The position numbers and the translations under genes were made by a program. Positions 5,648-14,058 of a DNA stretch of 15,024 bases are shown piece by piece. The DNA comes from JAAAPF01 sp964481035 (lineage in GTDB: Bacteria > Pseudomonadota > Alphaproteobacteria > Geminicoccales > Geminicoccaceae). Each line of letters begins with the position of its first letter. Within the stretch, counting starts at the first letter, position 1. The stretch is from positions 1-15,024 of the forward strand of contig CAYZSE010000086.1 of the NCBI GenBank assembly GCA_964481035.1. Direction: 5' to 3'. The notes beneath the pieces are model-generated. The model searched no databases. It was not told the origin of the DNA and worked only from the letters and a program-made list of their open reading frames with translations.

Positions 5648-8185
5648 TCAGCCGTCGAGGCCCAGCGTCGTCGCCTGGCGGACCAGCTCCGCGAGCGAGC
5701 CCGCCTCCATCTTCTCCATCACGTGCGCCCGGTGGTTCTCGGCGGTGCGCGGGCTGATGGCCAGCCGCGCCGCGATCTCCTTGTTGGAGAGGCCCGCCGC
5801 GACGAGCGCCATGACCTCGCGCTCGCGCCTGGTGAGCCGGGCGAAGCGGGTGTGGACCTCGGCGTCGTCGGCGCTCTCGTCGTCGTGCTGCTCGGCCGCG
5901 CGCAGCGCCAGCCGCACGGCGTCGATCAGCACGTCGTCGCGCACCGGCTTGGTGAGGAAATCGACGACGCCGGCGCGCATCGCGCCGACGGCAAGCGCCA
6001 CCTCGTCCCGGTCGCTCGAGACGATCACCGGAACGTCGAAACGCGCCCGCGCCCGGCGCAGCCACTCCTCCAACGCGCCGAGCCCGGCCGTGCCGAGATC
6101 GAAGACCACGACCCGGACGGCGGTGGCCGCCGACGTCGCCGCCAGACCCTCCAGGCTTTCCGCCTCGTGGACGACGAGCGCGGCTCGGCACAAATTCTGC
6201 GCGACGTCGCGCCGCAGGTCCGCGTCGGCCGCAATGACGGCGACGGTCGGCGCAGGGGAACTCGCGCCCCCCGGGTTCGATCCCACCGGGTTCGATTTCC
6301 GCGGTTTCGATTCCCTCGGGTTCGATCCGGACGGACGGTCGAGGAGGCGCGCGGCGAGCTTCAGCAGCGCCGCCGGCTTGATCGGCTTGCGCAGGGTGGC
6401 CGTCGCCACGTCGCCGACGTCTTCGGCGACGCCATCGCCGGTCAGGACGACGGCCGGGAGGTGAGCCTGGAGGCGGGCCCTCAGCCGGCGCACCGCGCGC
6501 AGGCCTGCGCCGGCGGCCGCAGCGGGCGCCTGATCGACGATCAAGAGCTGCGGCCACGGCGCGCGGTCGTCGAGCAGCGCGATCGCCGCGGCGAGGTCGC
6601 GTGCCAGGGAGACGCCGAAGCCCTCGAGCGCGAGCCATCGCTCGAGGCCGTCGCGGATGCCCGGCTCGTCGGCGACGACGAGGACGCGGGCGCCGCGCTC
6701 CGGCGTCGGCGCCGGCTCGCTCTCCTTCTCGACGGGCGCGCCGACGGCCGCCGGCAGGCGGACGGTGAAGGTCGAGCCGCGGCCGAGGACGAAGCCGATC
6801 TCGATCCGGTGGCCGGGCAGCCGGCTGAGGTGTCGGACGACGTGGATCCCGCCCAAGAGCTTCCCGCCCGAGCGGAGGTCGGCATCGTCGCCGCCGTCGA
6901 GGGCAGCGGCGATCTCGCGCATCTCCTCCAAGGGCACGTTGGCTCGGGTGTCGACGACGACCACGCGGACCTCACCGCGATGCCGCCGGCAACCGACCAG
7001 CACCGTGCCCGTCCTGGTGTGGCGGACGGCGTTGGCGACGAGCTCGCCGAGCAGAGCCTCGAGCAGACCGCGCTCGCTGTGGACGGAGAGCGACGTAGCG
7101 ACGAACCGCAGCTCGACGCCCTTGGCCTCCGCGGTGTCGGCGAGGCGCATCTGCAGTTCGAGGAGCATCGGACCGAGGGGGAGGTCCTCGAGCCGCCCGA
7201 GCTGGGCCTGCGCGTCGAGATGGGAGACGTCGAGGATCGCCTCGACCGTGCTGTCCAGGGCGTCGATGGCGGCGCCCAGCGCGTCGACCGTCCGGCGATC
7301 CTCAGGGTCGTCGACGCGCCGGGCGAGAATGGCGTGCATCAGGCCCAGGGTCTGCAGCGGCTGCTGCAGGTCCTGCGCGGTGGCGGCGAGGACGCGCGAC
7401 TTCATGGCGCTCGCCTCCTCGGCCTGGAGCCGCCGCGTCTCCGCCTCCTGGCGCGCTCGACGCTGATCGGTGACGTCGAAGCCGGTGAGGTTCAAGGCCT
7501 CGATGCGGCCGGCATCGTCGACGACCGGAACGGCGTTCCAGGCGACGCGGCGGTAGCGGCCGGTGCGGCTGCGAACCGGGTATTCGAAGAACGGCGGTTC
7601 GGGTAGGCGCTCGCGGGCCAGCGCATGGTCGAAGCGCTGGCGCAGCCGCAGCCGCCCCTCGGACGGAACGAACAGCTCGAACCAGTCCGCCCCTTGAATC
7701 TCCTCGAGGCGGCGGCCGGTGAGCTCGATGCAGAAATCGTTGGCGTAAACGACGCGGCCGGCGCGCCAGGCGATCACGCAGGCGATCCGCGCTCGCCGCA
7801 TGAAGTGGTCTAGCTGTTGCTCCTTTTTGGATGGCCCCGGTGCTACCGGCACGCCCTCGCGCGCGAGCGAGGCCGCCGCCGACCCGACCTCGCCGTGGTG
7901 GTCGAGGAGAAGAATGACGCCGGCGCCGTGATCGTCGGGCCAGGGCAGCGCCTGCAGGCGCAAGCGCGTGCCGTCGGGGGCGTCGACGTCGCGCCGCTGC
8001 GCTTGCCCGGCGAGCGCTGCCGCCGCGAGCTCGGCGATCTCGCCGCCGGCGAGCCGCCAGCGGACCTTGGAGAGAGGTGTCGCAGGCGGGGGAAGCTCGT
8101 CGTCGAGAAAACCGGCCAGATGAGGGGTCATCCGCCGGACGGCCAAATCGCCGTCGAGAACGACCACGGCGGTCGGCGAAGGCAT
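5648..8185 (-). CDS. Hybrid PAS sensor with degenerate histidine kinase core, two receiver domains and FixJ/LuxR-type HTH output
   Basis: This 845-residue protein seems to join sensing and DNA binding in one soluble chain. Domains in order: a PAS-like segment (1-100) resembling the one in CheB-CheR-linked kinases; a PAS/PAC domain (about 125-240); a short coiled coil; a HisKA-like region (260-325); a HATPase-like region (370-480); REC1 (498-615); a repetitive linker (617-640); REC2 (645-762); and a LuxR/FixJ HTH (780-840, LTRREREVMALVAAGLSNKE). The phospho-acceptor position in VLAATAQDLQQPLQ is Gln271 where relatives have His. The ATP-lid motif reads DTRANVP (412-418) instead of DTGxGIP, though N385 remains. 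REC1 keeps D551, T582 and K600; REC2 keeps D696, S723 and K746, but each has lost part of its acidic pair. No transmembrane helix is present. The ATG at 8185 has AAGGAGG 11 bases upstream. It is probably a transcription factor for nearby genes. Confidence 0.88.
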   Translation of the reverse strand: MPSPTAVVVLDGDLAVRRMTPHLAGFLDDELPPPATPLSKVRWRLAGGEIAELAAAALAGQAQRRDVDAPDGTRLRLQALPWPDDHGAGVILLLDHHGEVGSAAASLAREGVPVAPGPSKKEQQLDHFMRRARIACVIAWRAGRVVYANDFCIELTGRRLEEIQGADWFELFVPSEGRLRLRQRFDHALARERLPEPPFFEYPVRSRTGRYRRVAWNAVPVVDDAGRIEALNLTGFDVTDQRRARQEAETRRLQAEEASAMKSRVLAATAQDLQQPLQTLGLMHAILARRVDDPEDRRTVDALGAAIDALDSTVEAILDVSHLDAQAQLGRLEDLPLGPMLLELQMRLADTAEAKGVELRFVATSLSVHSERGLLEALLGELVANAVRHTRTGTVLVGCRRHRGEVRVVVVDTRANVPLEEMREIAAALDGGDDADLRSGGKLLGGIHVVRHLSRLPGHRIEIGFVLGRGSTFTVRLPAAVGAPVEKESEPAPTPERGARVLVVADEPGIRDGLERWLALEGFGVSLARDLAAAIALLDDRAPWPQLLIVDQAPAAAAGAGLRAVRRLRARLQAHLPAVVLTGDGVAEDVGDVATATLRKPIKPAALLKLAARLLDRPSGSNPRESKPRKSNPVGSNPGGASSPAPTVAVIAADADLRRDVAQNLCRAALVVHEAESLEGLAATSAATAVRVVVFDLGTAGLGALEEWLRRARARFDVPVIVSSDRDEVALAVGAMRAGVVDFLTKPVRDDVLIDAVRLALRAAEQHDDESADDAEVHTRFARLTRREREVMALVAAGLSNKEIAARLAISPRTAENHRAHVMEKMEAGSLAELVRQATTLGLDG
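6273..6332 (-). repeat. Four tandem 15-bp units encoding the inter-receiver linker
   Basis: Four consecutive 15-bp units occur at 6273-6287, 6288-6302, 6303-6317 and 6318-6332. All contain the core TTCGAT, and three begin GGGTTCGAT. They are in frame in the hybrid regulator and encode a five-residue repeat of the form xxS(N/K)P (residues 619-638), joining REC1 to REC2. Because the unit is a multiple of three, copy number could change without breaking the gene. Confidence 0.85.
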
Positions 8186-8504
8186 CTTCTCAGTATCCTC
8201 CTTCGGGACCGCATCGGCATGGGCACGCCGCGCGGCCCGCTTCGCTCGGCTCGCGGTCCGCCGTGGGGGCGGTCGGTTCGACGTTCCTGGTCGAAGCGTT
8301 CATGTCAGGCGCGAAAGCCGCCGGGCAGGCTTCATCGACTTTCGTCGTAAGGGACAAAGTCCCGGCAGGAGCGCGCGGAACTACGTAGGTGGTGATGCGG
8401 ATATTTTTTAACACCTGTCTTTAGTATCATAAAGAAGTAGTGCCTAAGCTTGTTTTTTTTGTCGAGCCCGTCTCGGCGGTGCCGGCGGGCGGCCGCAACC
8501 GACG
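8186..8504. promoter_or_regulatory. Divergent intergenic region between the hybrid regulator and the CBS gene
   Basis: This 319-base gap lies between divergently transcribed genes and must hold promoters for both. It contains the AAGGAGG ribosome site of the regulator (near 8195), the palindrome CTACGTAG (8381-8388), and a striking AT-rich stretch at about 8401-8460 in otherwise GC-rich DNA. In that stretch TTAACA (8408-8413) and TAAAGA (8430-8435), 16 bases apart, give a mediocre forward promoter. TATGAT on the minus strand (8425-8430) is a good -10, but no matching -35 was found. A 74-codon frame on the minus strand (8190-8414) has no ribosome site and overlaps the regulator's own, so it is not called. 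Confidence 0.5.
8381..8388. promoter_or_regulatory. CTACGTAG palindrome, copy 1 (candidate operator)
   Basis: A perfect 8-bp palindrome in the shared context AACTACGTAG (8379-8388). It sits about 120 bases upstream of the CBS gene and just before the AT-rich promoter-like stretch. The same ten bases recur upstream of the next gene, and no third copy was noticed in the window. A dimeric LuxR/FixJ-type regulator could bind such a site, and one is encoded next door; that link is inference. Confidence 0.5.
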
Positions 8505-9137
8505 ATGGTGGAGATGCGATCCTTGCCCCTGACGCCGCCGAACACGCCCCGCCCGAACCTCCTCGTCGCCGCTGCGATGGTGCGCGCGGTGGTCGTCGTC
8601 GCCGCTGAGGCCCCGCTGACCGCCGCGGCCGAGCTCATGCGCCGCCACCGGATCGGCTGCCTGCCGGTGATCGACGACGGCGTCGTCGTCGGCATGGTGA
8701 CCGACCGTGACCTCGCCGTTCGCGCGCTGACCCGAGGCGGTGACGTCAGCGACTGGCCGGTGGCGTCGGTCATGACGAGCGGGCCGGTCTGCATCGAGGC
8801 GGATCGCACGCTCGCCGAAGCACGCGAGATCATGGTCGCCGCCGGCGTCCGACGGCTCATCGTGGTCGACGAGGCGGGGGCGGTTCGAGGGCTGCTCGCC
8901 GCCTCGGACCTGGTCGAGGACGCGCCGCAGCGCGCGCCCGTGCACGAGGTCGCCTTCTATCGTCGCATGTTCGATTCCCACGGCCGGCCGCACCGCATCG
9001 AGACCGAACGGCTCTACCTCTCGCCAGGCGTCGCGAGCGACGACGCGGCGCCGTTCGCCATCGCCCGGTTCGAGCGGATCCATGGGCGCAAGCCCTGGCG
9101 CATGCTCGCGGACGACTACGAGGTACACGATGACTAG
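8505..9137 (+). CDS. CBS-domain pair protein with C-terminal extension
   Basis: The 210-residue protein has two consecutive CBS domains: CBS1 about 22-78, with IGCLPVIDDGVVVGMVTDRDL (50-70), and CBS2 about 86-140, with VRRLIVVDEAGAVRGLL (115-131). Such pairs form a Bateman module that senses adenine nucleotides or similar ligands. No catalytic domain is attached, so it probably acts by binding a partner. The last 65 residues form an extension not recognised, containing YRRMFDSHG (152-160) and ERIHGRKPWRMLADDYE (190-206). The ATG at 8505 is the first in frame; M4 at 8514 is possible, and neither has a strong ribosome site. It is divergent from the hybrid regulator and flanked by the two CTACGTAG palindromes. 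Stand-alone CBS pairs are frequent in stress and low-oxygen gene sets. Confidence 0.85.
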   Translation: MVEMRSLPLTPPNTPRPNLLVAAAMVRAVVVVAAEAPLTAAAELMRRHRIGCLPVIDDGVVVGMVTDRDLAVRALTRGGDVSDWPVASVMTSGPVCIEADRTLAEAREIMVAAGVRRLIVVDEAGAVRGLLAASDLVEDAPQRAPVHEVAFYRRMFDSHGRPHRIETERLYLSPGVASDDAAPFAIARFERIHGRKPWRMLADDYEVHDD

Positions 9138-9170
9138 CGGTCCGGGGCCCAGCGAGTTCCGACGTTCAAA

Positions 9171-9178
9171 CTACGTAG
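9171..9178. promoter_or_regulatory. CTACGTAG palindrome, copy 2 (candidate operator)
   Basis: This is the second perfect copy, again preceded by AA, so AACTACGTAG (9169-9178) is shared with copy 1. It lies in the 135-base gap between the CBS gene and the phasin-like gene, about 95 bases before that start. Downstream, a GC-only hairpin (CGCGGCC, loop TCGC, GGCCGCG at 9190-9207) may be in the leader. No obvious -10 follows, so which polymerase form would act here is unclear. Confidence 0.45.
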
Positions 9179-9272
9179 AAACCCCCAGTCGCGGCCTCGC
9201 GGCCGCGCGCCGACACCGCGACGCGTGCGCTCACACGGTTTCGCTCCACCACAGAGAGAAGGAGGCGAGACG

Positions 9273-9599
9273 ATGACGCGAGCTTGGCCGCAACCTTTCG
9301 AGGAACGTCTGCCTTTCGCCGACATGCCGCGAGCGTCGACGGCGATACCGATGGCGCCTTTGGCACTGCTCGCCGCGTGGGCGGAACTGCTGCGCCGGCG
9401 CCAGGCCGCGGATCTCGCCTTTCTGCGCACGGCCGGAACCTGTGCTGATTGGCACAAGCTACCCGAGCTGCAGATGCAATGGCTCCAGGGCGCTTCGGCC
9501 GACTGGGTGGACTATCTGCAGCGCTGCGCCGAGATCGGCCTCACCGCGCCGGTCGGCGAGGGCTCGCGGCTCTGGACCGTGCCGAGCGACCTGCCTTGA
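9273..9599 (+). CDS. Small phasin-like helical protein
   Basis: The 108-residue protein starts at the ATG at 9273, which has AAGGAGG seven bases upstream; a longer frame from 9225 has no such site. Residues 28-90 form amphipathic helices: LALLAAWAELLRRRQAADLAF (30-50), then KLPELQMQWLQGASADWVDYL (62-82). This order of helix, short break, ELQ-W and aromatic-rich helix resembles the short phasins that coat polyhydroxyalkanoate granules. No signal peptide or membrane span is seen. The resemblance is by pattern only; it could instead be an unrelated helical stress protein. It sits between the CBS and DUF2383-like genes, each with its own strong ribosome site, which suggests a co-expressed group. 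A PHA synthase gene is not present in this window. Confidence 0.6.
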   Translation: MTRAWPQPFEERLPFADMPRASTAIPMAPLALLAAWAELLRRRQAADLAFLRTAGTCADWHKLPELQMQWLQGASADWVDYLQRCAEIGLTAPVGEGSRLWTVPSDLP

Positions 9600-9648
9600 C
9601 ACCCGCGCCGTCGCCTGTGGGGCGGCGGCGCCAACAGGAGAACCTACC

Positions 9649-10107
9649 ATGGTGGCCCTGATTGGAACCGAGATCGGCATGGAGACGCTGGTCGAGGACT
9701 TCTTGAAGGTGGAGATCGAGGGCTATGCCGCCTGTCGCGTCGCTCTGCCCTATCTCGCCGATCCCGACGAGCGCGAGCGGGTGCTGCACCTCGGGCGGGT
9801 GCACCAGCGTCACGCCGGGCTCCTGCGCGGCCTCGCCGAGAGCTACGGGGTGACGACCACCGTCGACGGCACGGCGTTCGAGGCGAGCACCCTCGGCCGG
9901 ATCCGCCTCGCCAACAGCGACGGCGGCGACGGCGCGGTGCTCGAGGCACTCGGCGAGAGCGAGGCGGCGGCGATCCGCGCCTACGAGCGGGCGCTGCGCA
10001 GCACCACGTTGGCCGAGCGGACGCGCCCGCTGTTCGAGAACGCGCTCGACGACCTGCGGAGCGAGCGCGCGAGCCTCGAGGAGGCCGCCCGCCTCGCCGT
10101 CAACTGA
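9649..10107 (+). CDS. DUF2383/PA2169-like four-helix-bundle protein
   Basis: The 152-residue protein starts at the ATG at 9649, with AGGAG eight bases upstream. It is nearly all helical, with four amphipathic segments at about 11-34, 39-66, 95-118 and 122-150. The pattern fits DUF2383 (PA2169 family): an acidic first helix with a GY pair (IEGYAACR, 23-30), a second helix with RVHQRHAGLLRGLAESYG (50-67), and GESEAAAIRAYERAL (102-116), which corresponds to the conserved GE-x-AYxxAL block. The fold is ferritin-like, and His and Glu residues are present (H47, H52, H55, E103, E105), but a clear di-iron ExxH pair is not seen. The biochemical function of this family is not established. It is probably expressed together with its neighbours under stress. 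Confidence 0.7.
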   Translation: MVALIGTEIGMETLVEDFLKVEIEGYAACRVALPYLADPDERERVLHLGRVHQRHAGLLRGLAESYGVTTTVDGTAFEASTLGRIRLANSDGGDGAVLEALGESEAAAIRAYERALRSTTLAERTRPLFENALDDLRSERASLEEAARLAVN

Positions 10108-10159
10108 CCCCCCGGTGCCGGCCGACGGTGCCCCGTTTCTCGAGGAAGGGAGCTCGAGC

Positions 10160-10648
10160 ATGGACAGCTTCGAGACCGACCTGGTCGCCAACCTGCCCCG
10201 TCTGCGGGCTTCCGCCCGCCGGCTCACCCGGGGCGAATTCGCCCTCGCCGAGGATCTGGTGCAGGACACCTGCGCCAACGCGCTGCGCGCGCGCGAGCAA
10301 TTCATACCGGGGACCAGCATGCGGGCCTGGCTGATGACGATCTTGCGGCACCGCTTCTTGAGCGTGGTCCAACGTCACCACATGACCTCCGAGCTCGCCG
10401 ACGAGCGCCTGGAGCAGATGCCGGCGGCGACGGTGCCTCAGCACGGCCGGCTCGCCATGCTCGCCTTCGAGGAGGCGTTCGACGGGCTGCCCGCGGCGCA
10501 GCGCGAGATCCTCGTGCTCGCGGTCCTCGAGGGTCAATCCTACGAGGAGATCGCCGAGCGCTGCCATTGCGAGGTCGGCACCGTGAAGAGCCGGGTCAGC
10601 CGCGCCCGGGCGAAGCTTCGCGACGAGCTGGGCGAGGCGCCGGCCTGA
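10160..10648 (+). CDS. ECF sigma factor, EcfG-like (ECF15 type)
   Basis: The 162-residue protein has only sigma region 2 (about 8-75, with AEDLVQDTCANALRA at 30-44 and GTSMRAWLMTILRHRF at 51-66) and region 4 (about 103-153, with LPAAQREILVLAVLEGQSYEEIA at 110-132 and the recognition helix TVKSRVSRARAKL at 141-153). This is the layout of ECF sigma factors. The PGT-MRAWLMTILR block is typical of the EcfG class that drives the alphaproteobacterial general stress response. The ATG at 10160 is preceded by AAGGGAG at a spacing of seven. No NepR, PhyR or anti-sigma gene lies next to it. No clear GGAAC-N16/17-GTT promoter was found in the intergenic regions here. It may be a secondary EcfG paralogue. 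It converges on the broken D-LDH gene with a six-base gap. Confidence 0.88.
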   Translation: MDSFETDLVANLPRLRASARRLTRGEFALAEDLVQDTCANALRAREQFIPGTSMRAWLMTILRHRFLSVVQRHHMTSELADERLEQMPAATVPQHGRLAMLAFEEAFDGLPAAQREILVLAVLEGQSYEEIAERCHCEVGTVKSRVSRARAKLRDELGEAPA

Positions 10649-10654
10649 CGGGCC

Positions 10655-11670
10655 TCAGGGGCGAGCCACCAGGTGCTTGGGCTCGCCTCGGGCGAACGCC
10701 TCGATGTTCGCCGCCGTCGTCTCCAAGATGCGCTCGACCGCCTCGCGGGTGTTGAAGGCGCTGGGCTGGATGATGATGACGTTCCTCTGCCGCAGCAGGA
10801 TGTGATCGGCGAGCAGGGTCTCGAGGTCGCTCGCCTCGCGGAAGCCGCGGTGGAGGAGCCCGGCCTCCTCGCGCAGCGCCGGCTCGTCGGGCAGGACGTC
10901 GAGCCCGGCCGCGGCGACCTTGCCCGACGCGAGCGCCTGCATCAGCGCCCGGACATCGACGACCCAGCCGCACGACCCAGCCGCGTGCGGTGTCGATGAG
11001 GACGACGCCGTCCTTCATCGCCGCGAAGGCGTCGGCGGCGATCAGATGCCGGGTCTGCTTGGTGCCCGGCACGTGCAGCGAGACGACATCGGCCGCTGCC
11101 ATCACCTCGTGCAGCGGCAGGTAGCGAAAGTCGCAGCTGCGGGCCGCCTCCTGGTCCGGCTGGACGTCGTGCGCCACGACCTCCCTCCCGAGCCTGTTGG
11201 CGATCGTGGCGACGTGGCGGCCGATGTGGCCCGTGGCAACGATGCCGAGCGTACGGCCCTGGAGATCGAAGCCCTGCAGCCCGGACTGCGAGACGTCACC
11301 GCGGCGGGTCCGGTCGACCGCCTCGACCAGGTGGTGGCTGATCGCCAAGAGCAGCGCGAAGACGTGCTCGGCCACCGTGTTCTCGCGTAGGTGGGGACGT
11401 TGGCGACCGCGATGGCGCGCTCGCGCCAGCAGTCGGTGGCGACGTGATCGACCCCCGTCGAGCGTGTCGCCACGAGGCGCATCGCCTCGAAGTGCTCCAG
11501 CGCCGGCCGGTCGGCCGTCGCATGGATGAACACCGAGATCACCTCGGCGTCGCGCCACGCGGCAGCGACCTCGCCGCGCAGCGGCTGGTTGGTGACGAGG
11601 ATCTCGTGCTCCCGGGCGAGCCGGTCGAAGGCTTCGCGTTCCCAGGGCTCGGCTTCGAAGACGACGATCT

Positions 11671-11674
<4 letters not shown>
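10655..11674 (-). pseudogene. ldhA: D-lactate dehydrogenase-like D-2-hydroxyacid dehydrogenase, disrupted by two frameshifts
   Basis: An intact version would be about 335 residues and reduce pyruvate to D-lactate with NADH. The N-terminus (from the ATG at 11674: MKIVVFEAEPWEREAFDRL) is in one frame up to NVPTYA. The middle (ENTVAEHVFALLLAISHHL to LIDTARGWVV) is in a second frame, and the C-terminus (from RALMQAL) is back in the first. The first shift is at about 11386, where one base is missing (TCTCGCGTAG for an expected TCTCGCCGTAG on the forward strand). The second is an exact 13-bp tandem duplication at 10959-10984. The nucleotide-binding motif reads GIVATGHIG, with A for the usual G. Where relatives have TPHxAF, this has IQPSAF, so the catalytic His is gone. 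The ATG overlaps the PEP synthase stop as ATGA. A sequencing error could explain the 1-bp loss but not all lesions. Confidence 0.82.
10959..10984. repeat. Exact 13-bp tandem duplication inside the ldhA-like pseudogene
   Basis: The forward-strand unit ACGACCCAGCCGC occurs at 10959-10971 and again at 10972-10984 with no mismatch. Removing one copy joins the frames so the protein reads ARGWVVDVRALMQAL, the normal family sequence. The duplication is therefore a mutation rather than a functional repeat, and its freshness suggests it is recent. Confidence 0.93.

Positions 11675-14050
<2,376 letters not shown>

Positions 14051-14058
<8 letters not shown>

Noticed and set aside
5537..7606. A 689-codon open frame on the forward strand
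   Set aside because: It is a shadow of the hybrid regulator on the other strand. Its product is low-complexity, rich in Arg, Ala and Asp.
8377..8400. GGAAC at 8377 as the -35 of an EcfG promoter
   Set aside because: The bases 16-17 positions downstream read GGATAT rather than GTT, so the -10 half is missing.
8190..8414. A 74-codon minus-strand frame starting MLKNIRITTYVVP
   Set aside because: It begins with GTG without a convincing ribosome site, overlaps the regulator's own Shine-Dalgarno, and its second half is compositionally non-coding.
8453..8460. A run of eight Ts resembling a terminator tail
   Set aside because: No GC-rich stem precedes it on either strand, and it lies between divergent genes where no terminator is expected.
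9190..9207. Seven-base GC hairpin with a TCGC loop upstream of the phasin-like gene
   Set aside because: Such hairpins arise easily in DNA this GC-rich. There is no T-run and no sign of a riboswitch, so it is noted only as possible leader structure.
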